Below are positions 17,221-26,090 of a stretch of DNA of 64,000 nt, in pieces. The stretch lies in assembly GCF_000337455.1 (NCBI RefSeq), contig NZ_AOIU01000013.1, positions 62,001 to 126,000 on the forward strand, given 5' to 3'. The DNA comes from Halosimplex carlsbadense 2-9-1. GTDB lineage: Archaea; Halobacteriota; Halobacteria; Halobacteriales; Haloarculaceae. The notes under the pieces are model-generated. The model had not been told where the DNA came from. It was given only the letters and a program-made list of their open reading frames with translations, and did no database searches. The translations under genes were made by a program, and so were the position numbers. Position 1 is the stretch's first letter. Each line of letters opens with the position of its first letter.

Positions 17221-17402
17221 CCGGCGGACTTGACACGCTCTCGTGCGCGTTATTCCTTGTCGCCGGCGCCGGCCGCTGGGTGTCGCCGGCGGACTTGACG
17301 CGCTCCCGTGGGCGTCACTCCTTGTCGCCGGCGCCGGCCGCTGGGTGTCGCCGGCGGACTTGACGCGCTCCCGTGGGCGTCACTCCTTCTCGCCGGCGCC
17401 GA
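17221..17402 (-). repeat. 65-bp tandem repeat made of the serS 3' end
   Basis: Units begin at 17221, 17286 and 17351 with CCGGCGGACTTGAC, a period of exactly 65 bp. The third unit covers the last codons and TCA stop of serS (17380-17382); the two outer units carry the same AGAGDKE-stop coding sense but lie beyond the gene. Units 2 and 3 are nearly identical over about 45 bp; unit 1 has diverged slightly. Confidence 0.88.
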
Positions 17403-18762
17403 CGGCGCTCTCGCCGACGGGCTCGTGGCCGTCGATGACCTCCTGACCGTTCATGTACGGCACCAGCGCCTCGGGGACGGTGACGGTGCCGTCGTCGTTC
17501 TGGTAGTACTCCATGATGGCGACCATGACTCGGGGAACGGCGACGCCGCTGCCGTTGAGCGTGTGGAGGTACTCCGCGCTCTCGTGGCGCTCGGGCCGGT
17601 AGCGCAGGCCTGCCCGCCGGGCCTGGAAGTCCTCGAAGTTCGAGACGCTGGAGACTTCCAGCCAGCGCCCGCCCACGTCGGGCCCGTCTTCCATGTCGTC
17701 GCCGGGCGCCCACACCTCGATGTCGTACTTCTTGGCCTGGGTGAAGCCCATGTCGCCGGTACACATGTCGAGCACGCGGTAGGGCAGCCCGAGCCGCTGG
17801 AGCACCGCTTCGGCTTCGCTCAGGAGCCCCTCCATGCGTTCGTAGCTCTCCTCGGGGCGGACGAAGTTGACGAGTTCGACCTTGTTGAACTGGTGGACGC
17901 GGACGTACCCGCGCGTTTCGGTGCCGTGTTCGCCCGCTTCGCGGCGGAAGTTCGGCGAGAACGCCTGGTGTTTGAGCGGGAGGTCGTCGTCCAGCAGGAT
18001 CTCGTCGCGGTACATGTTGGTGACCGGCACCTCCGCGGTGGGGAGCAGCCACAGATCGTCGTCGTCGTAGTCGTCCTCCTGGCGGGCCTCCACGCGGTAG
18101 GCGTCCTCGGCGAATTTCGGGAGCTGTCCCGTCCCGCGCATTGACGCGGAGTTGACCGGGATCGGCGGCGCCACCTCGACGTAGTCCTGCTCCTCGTGGA
18201 CGTCGAGGAAAAACTGGATCAGCGCCCGTTCGAGCTTGGCGCCGTCGCCCTTGACGAACTGGAAGCCCCCGCCCGACACCTTCGCGCCCCGTTCGAAGTC
18301 GAGGATGTCCAGCTCCTCTCCCAGGTCGTAGTGGGGGGTCACGTCGTCGGGGTCGACGCGGAGGTCGTCGAACCCCTCGCGGTAGCGCTCGACGTTGTCG
18401 CTTTCGTCCTCGCCGGTGGGGACGGAGTCGTGGGGCACGTTCGGGATCGTCAGGAGGCGCTCTTCGAGTTCCGCCTGGAGTTCGTCGGCGCGGTCCTCGA
18501 CCGTCTGGAGTTCGTCTTTGAGCTCCTGGGAGCGCTCGATGGCTTCCTGGGCCTCCTCGTCTTTGCCCTCCTGTTTGAGGTCGCCGATCGTCGAGGAGAC
18601 CTCGTTGCGCTCGTGACGGAGGCCGTCGCCGCGGGACTTGAGTTCGCGCCACTCCTCGTCGATCTCGAGGATCTCGTCCAGGTCGACGCCCGTGACGCCC
18701 TTGCGCTCGATGGCGTCCCGGACCGCCTCGGGGTTCTCCCGGACGAACTGCCTGCTTAGCAT
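17380..18762 (-). CDS. serS: Seryl-tRNA synthetase
   Basis: A class II aminoacyl-tRNA synthetase of 460 residues starting MLSRQFVREN. The N-terminal two-helix coiled coil (about 30-105) that grips the long variable arm of tRNA-Ser is present (LKSRGDGLRHERNEVSSTIGDLKQ pattern). Motif 2 (FSPNFRREAGEHG) and motif 3 (NGSGVAVPRVMVAIMEYYQ) define the catalytic core, with TAEVPVTNMYRDE between. It is the bacterial-type SerRS used by haloarchaea, not the rare methanogen type. The 3' end is followed by tandem copies of its own last codons. The TGA stop keeps the gene full length. Confidence 0.97.
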   Translation of the reverse strand: MLSRQFVRENPEAVRDAIERKGVTGVDLDEILEIDEEWRELKSRGDGLRHERNEVSSTIGDLKQEGKDEEAQEAIERSQELKDELQTVEDRADELQAELEERLLTIPNVPHDSVPTGEDESDNVERYREGFDDLRVDPDDVTPHYDLGEELDILDFERGAKVSGGGFQFVKGDGAKLERALIQFFLDVHEEQDYVEVAPPIPVNSASMRGTGQLPKFAEDAYRVEARQEDDYDDDDLWLLPTAEVPVTNMYRDEILLDDDLPLKHQAFSPNFRREAGEHGTETRGYVRVHQFNKVELVNFVRPEESYERMEGLLSEAEAVLQRLGLPYRVLDMCTGDMGFTQAKKYDIEVWAPGDDMEDGPDVGGRWLEVSSVSNFEDFQARRAGLRYRPERHESAEYLHTLNGSGVAVPRVMVAIMEYYQNDDGTVTVPEALVPYMNGQEVIDGHEPVGESAVGAGEKE

Positions 18763-18886
18763 GGTCGGCGGTTCTCCACGGAGGGAAGTAGGCGTGTCGG
18801 TCCGATGTGAATCAGTCTCGGTATCGGGTGGCGACATCGTGATTTCGATAAGCGCAACGCGACCGCAGTGAGAGCCGCGCCGCACA

Positions 18887-19004
18887 ACAGCGTGAAAGCC
18901 CCGACCCGTTCGACCATCCGGGACTCGCTGCGCGCTTCCCTCGCGCTGCTCGGTCTAGTGCTTGCGTCGCCTCGTACGTCGAACGGGTCGCCCCTTTCAT
19001 TCCC
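18887..19004 (-). repeat. Copy 1 of the intergenic palindromic repeat
   Basis: Bounded by ACAGCGTGAAAGCCCC (18887-18902) and GCCCCTTTCATTCCC (18990-19004). Just inside these boxes is the perfect stem CGACCCGTTCGAC (18902-18914) with GTCGAACGGGTCG (18978-18990). The interior shares CCGGG.CTCGCTGCGCGC and GTGCTTGCGTCG with copy 2 read on the opposite strand. Confidence 0.85.
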
Positions 19005-19038
19005 ACCCGTGTCGGCTGATCGGCCAGTCTATGCGGGC

Positions 19039-19158
19039 GGGAATGAAAGGGGCCGCCGTCTCGGCGAACCCGGACGACGTAAGCACCGCAGGCGAGCGGA
19101 GCGAGCCGAGGCGCGCAGCGAGGCCCGGGAGCCGAGACGGCGGGGGCTTTCACGCTGT
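19039..19158 (+). repeat. Copy 2 of the intergenic palindromic repeat
   Basis: Bounded by GGGAATGAAAGGGGC (19039-19053) and GGGGCTTTCACGCTGT (19143-19158), the exact complements of copy 1's boxes. The inner stem is GCCGTCTCGGC (19055-19065) with GCCGAGACGGC (19131-19141): different bases from copy 1 but again perfectly paired. The interior holds GACGACGTAAGCACCGCAGG. Confidence 0.85.
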
Positions 19159-19266
19159 TCGCAGTGCTGTCGGCGAGTCCGGTCGTAGCGGTTGCGGTCG
19201 CGGAGTCACGGACGGTCTCTCCCCGGAGCGATACCCGTTTGTGCGCAGAGACGTATCCACGAACAC

Positions 19267-20118
19267 ATGACCGAGCCGTCGACGATCGAACTACCGGACG
19301 GCCGAACGCTGTCGTACGCCGAGTACGGCGACGCCGAGGGGAGGCCGGTCTTCGCCTTCCACGGGGTCATCGGGTCGCGGCTGATGTGGTCGCTGTGTGA
19401 CGAGGACGCCGCCGAGCGCGACGTCCGCCTGATCGCGCCGGACCGGCCGGGCTTCGGCGCGTCGGACTTCCAGCGCGACCGGCGACTGCTCGACTGGCCC
19501 GAGGACGTGTGCGTGTTGGCCGACGAACTGGGGATCGACCGCTTCGGGGTGACGGGCTTTTCCGGCGGCGGTCCGCACGCGATGGCCTGCGCCCACACCG
19601 TGCCCGAGCGCGTGCGCGGCGTCTCGCTGGTGAGTACGGTGACACCCCCGGGGACCCGGCACCGGGCGGACCCGTTCAACGAGGCGGTGTTGTCGGCGAC
19701 GCGGTTCGTCCCGGGCTTCTCGCAGACGGCGTTCGCCACGTCGGCGTGGCTGGCCGACAACGCCTGGCCGCAGTTCCGCACGGCCCTGAAAGCGGGCTCG
19801 CCGCCCGAGGACCGGGCGGTATTCGACGGCCCGGCGGGCGAGACGCTGTTCGCCGACGGCGCCGAGGCGTTCCGCAACGGCGCCCGGGGGCCGGCCCACG
19901 ACCTGCCGCTCGTGGGCGACGACTGGGGCTTCGACGTCAGCGAGTGCCGGCACGACGTGGCCCTCTGGCACGGCCGGGCGGACGCGACGGTCGGCCCCGA
20001 CCTGGCGCGGGCGTTCGGCGACCTGTTGCCCGTCGCGGACCTCTATCTCGGCGACGGCGCCCACTACTCGACGTACGTCGACAACCGCGGCGCGATCCTC
20101 GACGCCGCGGCGGGTTGA
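19267..20118 (+). CDS. Alpha/beta hydrolase
   Basis: A 283-residue cytoplasmic hydrolase. The nucleophile elbow is GFSGGG (Ser near 99), the acid is the Asp in WHGRADATVG and the base is the His in DGAHYST. The oxyanion-hole strand is FAFHGVIGSRLMW. Sequence style matches epoxide hydrolase/haloperoxidase-like esterases, but substrate specificity cannot be read. It follows the paired repeat element and lies 59 bp before an MBL hydrolase gene in the same direction, so the two may be co-transcribed. Confidence 0.9.
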   Translation: MTEPSTIELPDGRTLSYAEYGDAEGRPVFAFHGVIGSRLMWSLCDEDAAERDVRLIAPDRPGFGASDFQRDRRLLDWPEDVCVLADELGIDRFGVTGFSGGGPHAMACAHTVPERVRGVSLVSTVTPPGTRHRADPFNEAVLSATRFVPGFSQTAFATSAWLADNAWPQFRTALKAGSPPEDRAVFDGPAGETLFADGAEAFRNGARGPAHDLPLVGDDWGFDVSECRHDVALWHGRADATVGPDLARAFGDLLPVADLYLGDGAHYSTYVDNRGAILDAAAG

Positions 20119-20177
20119 GGCGTCCGGGTACTCGGACCGACGCCAACCGTTTAGTCCGCGCCGCTCGACCCGGGGAT

Positions 20178-21089
20178 ATGGCAATCGGCGACGTGTCCGC
20201 GGTGACGGTCGGTGACTGCACGGATCTCTCCTTCGTCGACACGGGGATGTACGACACCGAGGCGTACGGCGCGGTCTACCTGATCGACGACGACCGGCCC
20301 GCGCTGGTCGACACCGGCATCGGCACGAACTACGAGCGGGTCCTCGATCTGGTGCGCGAATCTGGCCTCGAACCCGACGACATCGAGGTGATCGCGCTGA
20401 CGCACGTCCACCTCGACCACGCCGGGGGCGCGGGCGTTCTCGTCGAGGAGTGCCCGAACGCCGAGGTGTACGTCCACCCGACCGGCGCCCCCCACGTCGC
20501 CGACCCCGAGCGGCTCTGGGAGGGCACGAAATCGGCTGTCGGCGACCAGATCGCCTTCTACACTGAACCGGAACCGGTTCCCGACGAGCGGATCGTCGAG
20601 ATCGAGGACGGCGACGCTATCGACCTGGGCGACCACGCGCTGGAAGTCCACCATACGCCGGGCCACGCGCCCCATCAGGTCGTCTTCCACGACCCCGCGA
20701 ACGACGCCGTCTTCACGGCCGACGCGGCGGGCATCTACGCGCCGAGTACCGACGAGGTCTTCCCGACGAGTCCGCCGCCGAACTTCGACCCCGAGGGCTG
20801 TCAGGCCGATATCGACACCTTGCGGGCGATCGACCCCGAGGTGCTGTGTTACGCCCACTTCGGGCCGACCGAGACGGGCGACAAACTCGACCGGTACGCC
20901 GAGGTACTCGACTCGTGGGTCGAGGCGGTCGCGAGGGCGCGGGCGGAATCGGGCGACGACGCGGCGGTGGTCGACCCCTTCGTCGCCGAGGCGGACGCCG
21001 AGCGGGCGGTGTGGGGCGCCGAGAAGGCCGACGCCGAGGTGGCGATGAACGTCCGGGGGGTGCTGGCGGCGCTGGACCGCGAGGAGTGA
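20178..21089 (+). CDS. Metallo-beta-lactamase-fold hydrolase
   Basis: A 303-residue MBL-fold protein with the metal motif THVHLDHAGG, the His in HHTPGHAPHQ, the bridging Asp in FTADAAGIY and the late His in CYAHFGPT. It has the layout of glyoxalase II/flavodiiron-lacking thioesterase-like enzymes. A C-terminal helical extension of about 70 acidic residues follows the core. Substrate is unknown. Likely in the same transcription unit as the alpha/beta hydrolase. Confidence 0.9.
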   Translation: MAIGDVSAVTVGDCTDLSFVDTGMYDTEAYGAVYLIDDDRPALVDTGIGTNYERVLDLVRESGLEPDDIEVIALTHVHLDHAGGAGVLVEECPNAEVYVHPTGAPHVADPERLWEGTKSAVGDQIAFYTEPEPVPDERIVEIEDGDAIDLGDHALEVHHTPGHAPHQVVFHDPANDAVFTADAAGIYAPSTDEVFPTSPPPNFDPEGCQADIDTLRAIDPEVLCYAHFGPTETGDKLDRYAEVLDSWVEAVARARAESGDDAAVVDPFVAEADAERAVWGAEKADAEVAMNVRGVLAALDREE

Positions 21090-21119
21090 CGGGGACGGGC
21101 GACCGCCGCCGTCTCCCGC

Positions 21120-24100
21120 TCAGTCCGCGGCGCCCTCGAAGAGGCCGCCGAACACCTTGCCCTCGGCCTTGCGGAGGTGCTGGTGGAAGGTGGGCGGGGA
21201 GACCTGTAGCGACTCGGCCACGTCCTCGCCGGAGGCGTCGCGGGGCCACTCGAAGAAGCCGGCGTAGTAGGCCGCCTCCAGCGTGGTCCGCTGGCGGTCG
21301 GTGAGCCCCTCCAGCAGCGACCGCGTCGGCCGCGCGCGGGCGTCCCCTTTGGTCACCTGCTGGCGACGGAGCATCGTCGCCTCCGGGTAGGCCTCGGTCA
21401 CGGCGTCGATCACCTGGCGCACGTCCGTGTTCGGCGAGACGTGCAGCGCCAGCCGGTAGTCGCCGTCCTCGACGACGGCCGTCTCGACCGATCCGCCGAG
21501 CGAGGCGACCGCCGACAGGACGGGCGGTTCGACCAGCCGGAGTTCGAACCCGCGCTCGCCGTCGTCGTCGGCGTCCGGGTCCTGGAACGACACGTCGGCC
21601 CAGTGGGGGAGGTGGTCGACGAGGTCCCCGAGAGTGCCGACCGCCTCGGGCGAGGTCGTCCCGTGGACGAGGAAGTCGTCGTCGGCCACGGAGACGACGT
21701 GGTCGAACGAGAACCGTCCGACCGGCTGCTCGGGGAGGCCCAGCGCCTCGAAGAAGTCCGCGATCTGGAACTCCAGTTCGACCACTTCGTCGGACAGCAG
21801 CGCCTGCTTGCGCTCGGCGGCGGCGATGGCGTGACCGACGACCTCGCCGAGCTGGGCCAGGACGGTCCGCTCCTGGGCCTCGAAGGCGCCGGGGCGGCCG
21901 GCGTAGACGTTCAGGACGCCGTAGGTCGTCCCCTCGTGGACGATCGGGATCGCCGCCGACGACCGGACGCCGTAGCTGTCGACGCGCTCGCGCCAGGGGT
22001 CGTGGGTTTCGTTGGCCTGGATGTCGCGGGTCACCTGCACCTCGCCGGTTTGGAACGCCCGCCCGGTCGGGCCGCCGCTGCGGTCGTCGCCCGGGTCGAC
22101 GGAGATCGTGATCCCCTCGAGATACCCGTCCGTGCCGGCCTTCGCGCGCGGTTCGACGGTCCGGCTGTCGGTGTCGACCTCGCCGATCCAGGCGAACTTG
22201 TAGGTGTCGGCCGCGGCGAGGTACTCGCACACCGAGCGCTCGATCTCCTCGCGGGTGGACTGGGCGATGACGGCGTCGGTGATCCCGTTGACCACCTCGT
22301 TGAGGCTGTTGAGCGCGGCGAGTTGCTCGCGCTGGCGGACGAGCCGCGCCTCGTAGCGGTGGCGGTTGATCGCCGTCGCCAGCACCGTCGCCACCGACTG
22401 GACGAAGTTCACGTCCTGTTCGGAGGGCGTCGCTGCGTCGGTGTCGTGCGTGCCGAGGATCCCCCACGGCCCGTCTGGCGACCCGATGACGACGCTGATC
22501 CCCGACCGCACGTCGTGGTCACGCAGCAGGTCCGGGCCGCTGAACCGCGCTTCCGCCCGCAGGTCCTCGACGACGACCGGGTCGCCCGACCGGAGGGTAT
22601 AGGCCGCCTGCGAGTCGTCTTCGACCGCCGAGACGGTCGTCTCGCCGGCGATCCCCTCGTCCCACCCGACGCCCTGGCGGAGCAGCAGTTCCTCGCCGGC
22701 CTCGTCCAGCTCGAGCACTTTGCAGTAGTCGTTGCCGAGCGTGGTCGCCACCTGCTCGGCCGCCTCGGCCATCAGCGCGTCCAGATCGCGCTCTTCGAGG
22801 GCGCGCTGGCCCAGATCCGTGACGACCGCCTGCTGTCGGACGCGCCGCTGGAGCTCGCGCTCGCGTTCGAGGCGCTCGGAGATATCGCGGACGACGCCGC
22901 ATCGACCGGTGCCGTCGCCGTACGGGAACGGCTCGTAGCGGGTCTCGACCGGGACGACGGTGCCGTCCTTTCGCTGGAGTTCGAACTGGATGGTCGCCGT
23001 GTCACGCTCGCCCACCGCGACCGCCTCCGCCCGCTCCTCGACGATGGGAGCGTACTCCTCGTCGTAGATGGCGGTCGCTTCCATCCCAAGCAGTCTCTCG
23101 CGCTCGTAGCCGAGCATCTCGCAGAACGCCCCGTTGACGAGGACGAACCGTCCGTCGTCGTCGACGGCGTAGATGCCGTCGTCGACCGTCTCGACGAGCC
23201 GCTCGTACTGTTCGAGCTCGCGCTCGCGCTCCCTGCGCTCGGTGACGTCGCGGACGACGGCGATGCGCTCGTGGGCCGCGTCGCCCGCTTCGCCCGGCCG
23301 GGCGTCGGCGTCCATCAGCGAGAAGGTCGCCTCGCCGATCCACTCCTCGCCGTCGGCGTCGGTCAGTGTCGCCTCCAGCGTCGCCGTCGCCCGCTCGTCG
23401 ACCGTGAGGGCGTCCTCGAGTCGTCGGGCCGCGTCGATCGCCCCCTCGTCGACGACCGTCGAGACGTGTTGACCGACCAGCGCCTCGGGGTCGCGACCGA
23501 CCATCGCGGCGTAAGTCTCGTTGACCTGCGTGAAGTACCCGTCCTCGTCGACGACGTAGATGCCGTCCTCGACGGTCTCGACGATCCGCTCGTAGCGCTC
23601 CAGCTCCCGCTCGCGGGCCTTGCGCTCGGTCACGTCCCGGAAGTACACCGAGAGGCCGGTTTCGGAGGGGTAGGCCGACACCTCGAACCAGGCCGACAGC
23701 GGCGGAAAGTACGCCTCGAAGGCGACCGACTCGTCGGTCTCGCGGGCGCGCTCGTACTGCCGCTGGAACGCCGTCCCCATCGCCTCCGGGAAGGCGTCCC
23801 AGATACTCCGTCCGACGAGTTCGGGCCGGTCACGGCCGAGCAGCCCGGCCGCCCGCTCGTTGGCGTACGTGAACCGCCAGTCGTCGTCGAGCGCGAAGAA
23901 CCCGTCGTCGACCCGTTCGAGCATGTCGTCGAGTTCGTGTTCCAGGCCCTCGCGCCGCCGTTCGAGGCGCTCGGCCTGCTCTTTGAGCTGGGTCACGTCG
24001 TCGGCGGTGACGACGACGCGCTCGACCGCCCCGGTATCGTCGGTCAGCGGGACGGCGCTGATCGAGAGCCACCGCTTCCCGGCGCCGGGGAGGTCGAACC

Positions 24101-25403
24101 GACCGACCCAGTCTCTGACCGGGTCGCCCGACCGGAGCGCCCGCTCGTGGGGCCGCTCGCCGGGCGGGACCGGATCGCCGTCCTCGTCGAAGACGGTCCC
24201 CTCGGGGAGGAGGGTCGAGCCGCCGTCCGACGACTGATCGGTCGAGTCGTCGCTCCCGAGGTACCGTCTGGTTCGGTCGTTCATCCTGACGGCTTCGCCC
24301 CCCTCGTCGAGGACCGCGACCCCGACCGGGATGGCGTCGAAGACTCGTTCGAGCAGGTCCCGCTCGCGCTGGAGCTCCCGCTCGAACTCGCGGCGCTCGG
24401 TCATGTCGCGGGTGACCTTCGCGAAGCCTTCGAGGTCGCCGTCGTCGTCGTAGATCGCCGTGAGCGTCACGTTCGCCCAGAAGCGGGTCCCGTCGGCGCG
24501 GACGCGCCAGCCCTCGTCCTCGATCCAGCCCCGCTCGGCCGCCGCCGCGAGGTTCCGCTCCGGGACGCCCGCCTCGCGGTCGGCCTCGGTGTAAAACGTC
24601 GAGAGGTGCTCGCCGACGATCGCGTCGGGGTCGTAGCCTTTCAGGCGCGTCGCGCCGGGGTTCCACGTCCGGACGCGGCCGTCGGTGTCGAGCCGGAAGA
24701 TCGCGTACTCGTCGACGGCGTCGACGAGCGACTCGAACTGGTCGCGCCGGTCGCGCTGGGTCAGCTCCGCTCGCTTGCGCTCGGTCACGTCCACGTACAG
24801 CTCCACCCGACCGCCCGCGTACGCGCCCGACTCGATCGGCCGACTCCGGTGTTCGAGCCACCGCTCGGCCCGGCCGTCGCCGGCCGTGACGCGGCACTCG
24901 AAGCGCTGCTCGCCGACCTCGTCGCCGTCGTACGTCGCCAGCACGCGGTCGGCGAACGCCGACGAGTCCGCGACGACCGGCGCGATCCGCTCGTCGAGCA
25001 GGGCGCGCTTGTCCCGGCCCAGCGCGGCCGCGCGGTCGACGCCGAAGTAGCGCTCGACGGCGTCGTTGACCCACGCCACCTCGTAGTCGGCGTCGAGGAC
25101 GAACACGGCCACGTCGACCGTCCGTAGCACGTCCGAGACGAGCGACTCCGCCACCGCCGGCCAGTCCGACCCCTCCACCCGGGCGACGACCGGATCCGGG
25201 ACCCGCCACCAGACACGAGCGCTCGCCCCCACCTTCTTCGTCCGGAGGTGATCCCCGTCGACCAGGCGGTCCAGCCGGTCGTACGTGCTTCGACGACCCA
25301 GCCCGAGGCGGTCGGCGACCTCGCTCGTCGTCCTCGGCTCCCCGTCCCCGTCGAACACCGCGAGTGTCTCTCTGAGGCTCTCCGTCAGCCCGTGCGATTC
25401 CAT
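21120..25403 (-). CDS. Multi-PAS/GAF sensor with N-terminal HTH and C-terminal bat HTH_10 output
   Basis: A very large cytoplasmic regulator (about 1,427 residues from MESHGLTES; a start three codons upstream is possible). An N-terminal winged helix (about 1-70, TTSEVADRLGLGRRSTYDRLDRLV) precedes six PAS domains, each closing with a D(V/I/M)TER-type motif; the fifth and sixth start with almost the same ERxVETVxDGIYxVDxDG line. Two GAF domains follow (about 880-1040 and 1050-1205), then a bacterio-opsin-activator domain and the HTH_10 helix-turn-helix (GLTDRQRTTLEAAYYAGFFEWPRD...). It has no histidine kinase module, so input must reach DNA directly. Two DNA-binding domains at opposite ends are unusual. 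The ligand is unknown; redox, oxygen or light cues are typical for bat homologues. Confidence 0.92.
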   Translation of the reverse strand: MESHGLTESLRETLAVFDGDGEPRTTSEVADRLGLGRRSTYDRLDRLVDGDHLRTKKVGASARVWWRVPDPVVARVEGSDWPAVAESLVSDVLRTVDVAVFVLDADYEVAWVNDAVERYFGVDRAAALGRDKRALLDERIAPVVADSSAFADRVLATYDGDEVGEQRFECRVTAGDGRAERWLEHRSRPIESGAYAGGRVELYVDVTERKRAELTQRDRRDQFESLVDAVDEYAIFRLDTDGRVRTWNPGATRLKGYDPDAIVGEHLSTFYTEADREAGVPERNLAAAAERGWIEDEGWRVRADGTRFWANVTLTAIYDDDGDLEGFAKVTRDMTERREFERELQRERDLLERVFDAIPVGVAVLDEGGEAVRMNDRTRRYLGSDDSTDQSSDGGSTLLPEGTVFDEDGDPVPPGERPHERALRSGDPVRDWVGRFDLPGAGKRWLSISAVPLTDDTGAVERVVVTADDVTQLKEQAERLERRREGLEHELDDMLERVDDGFFALDDDWRFTYANERAAGLLGRDRPELVGRSIWDAFPEAMGTAFQRQYERARETDESVAFEAYFPPLSAWFEVSAYPSETGLSVYFRDVTERKARERELERYERIVETVEDGIYVVDEDGYFTQVNETYAAMVGRDPEALVGQHVSTVVDEGAIDAARRLEDALTVDERATATLEATLTDADGEEWIGEATFSLMDADARPGEAGDAAHERIAVVRDVTERRERERELEQYERLVETVDDGIYAVDDDGRFVLVNGAFCEMLGYERERLLGMEATAIYDEEYAPIVEERAEAVAVGERDTATIQFELQRKDGTVVPVETRYEPFPYGDGTGRCGVVRDISERLERERELQRRVRQQAVVTDLGQRALEERDLDALMAEAAEQVATTLGNDYCKVLELDEAGEELLLRQGVGWDEGIAGETTVSAVEDDSQAAYTLRSGDPVVVEDLRAEARFSGPDLLRDHDVRSGISVVIGSPDGPWGILGTHDTDAATPSEQDVNFVQSVATVLATAINRHRYEARLVRQREQLAALNSLNEVVNGITDAVIAQSTREEIERSVCEYLAAADTYKFAWIGEVDTDSRTVEPRAKAGTDGYLEGITISVDPGDDRSGGPTGRAFQTGEVQVTRDIQANETHDPWRERVDSYGVRSSAAIPIVHEGTTYGVLNVYAGRPGAFEAQERTVLAQLGEVVGHAIAAAERKQALLSDEVVELEFQIADFFEALGLPEQPVGRFSFDHVVSVADDDFLVHGTTSPEAVGTLGDLVDHLPHWADVSFQDPDADDDGERGFELRLVEPPVLSAVASLGGSVETAVVEDGDYRLALHVSPNTDVRQVIDAVTEAYPEATMLRRQQVTKGDARARPTRSLLEGLTDRQRTTLEAAYYAGFFEWPRDASGEDVAESLQVSPPTFHQHLRKAEGKVFGGLFEGAAD

Positions 25404-25511
25404 TACGCCCATTCAGGGTCGGCCCCCACTACAACCTTCCGCCGGCGGAGTCAGTAACCGAGCGCGACGGATCAGTATCCGGCACAGGTCCTATCAGTGA
25501 ACGAAACTACG

Positions 25512-25541
25512 TGGTCTGTAGAAGTACCAGAACACAGACCA
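25512..25541. promoter_or_regulatory. Candidate operator inverted repeat
   Basis: TGGTCTGT (25512-25519) and ACAGACCA (25534-25541) are perfect inverted half-sites 22 bp centre to centre, about two helical turns, in the spacer between the divergent PAS/bat regulator and the winged-helix gene. Confidence 0.45.
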
Positions 25542-25630
25542 TACTGCCGACGCGTCGAACCTAATCACTTCTAGCGATCCCTTACCGGGGTAGGGGTGTT
25601 CGGTACTGGTACGACCGACGGAGACCACTA

Positions 25631-25954
25631 ATGTCCCAGACCACATCCCGGACGACGGACGACGGCCGAACCGTGATCGACCTGAGCGCTGACGAGCGCC
25701 ACGAGCTGCTGGCGGCCCAGCGGCGGCGGGTGGCACTGGCCGTCCTCGCGGAGCGGGCCGCGCCGACCGAACTCGACGACCTCGCGAGGGCGGTGGCGGC
25801 GCGCGAGGGCGAGGATCCACCCGCCGAAGCGGTCGAACGGCTCGCCGTCTCGCTGCATCACGTCCACCTCCCGCGGATGGACGAGCTGGGGGTGGTCGAC
25901 TACGACCCGTCGGCGAACCGCGTCGATACCGTCCGCGCCCTCGCGACGGCGTAG
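25631..25954 (+). CDS. DUF7344-like winged-helix protein
   Basis: A 107-residue protein starting MSQTTSRTTDD. The central part (LLAAQRRRVALAVLAERAAPTELDDLARAVA, then VSLHHVHLPRMDELGVVDYDPSANRV) is the haloarchaeal small winged-helix family in which a His-x2-His-LPxMxxxGVVDYD wing is diagnostic. These are presumed DNA-binding regulators, often beside bat-type or HalX genes. It is divergent from the giant PAS/bat regulator and shares a palindromic spacer, suggesting linked regulation. Confidence 0.82.
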   Translation: MSQTTSRTTDDGRTVIDLSADERHELLAAQRRRVALAVLAERAAPTELDDLARAVAAREGEDPPAEAVERLAVSLHHVHLPRMDELGVVDYDPSANRVDTVRALATA

Positions 25955-26090
25955 TCGGACTGGCGATTCCCGTGGTCACCGACGACTTCCCCGAGGCGGG
26001 GCCCGACAAGGTCCCCGCGGCCGCCGCGGAGCGCGTCCACTTCCCCCGCGGCGGTCGCGGGGATCATCGACTCCCGCAGGTGACCGAGCG

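Larger units (their letters stand above)
18763..19266. other. Intergenic region with a paired inverted repeat element
   Basis: The 500-bp gap between serS (leftward) and an alpha/beta hydrolase (rightward) has short open frames but none with a credible protein. It is mostly two head-to-head copies of the intergenic repeat (18887-19158), then a short promoter region for the hydrolase. Confidence 0.7.

Noticed and set aside
18812-19270. Several short frames across the repeat element with similar peptides (MKGA... type)
   Set aside because: The peptide similarity arises from the DNA repeat in opposite orientations; no start signal or protein-like codon pattern.
21441-25127. A 1,228-codon plus-strand frame opposite the PAS/bat regulator
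   Set aside because: Same reason: the minus-strand product has six PAS, two GAF and an HTH_10 domain; the plus-strand product has none.
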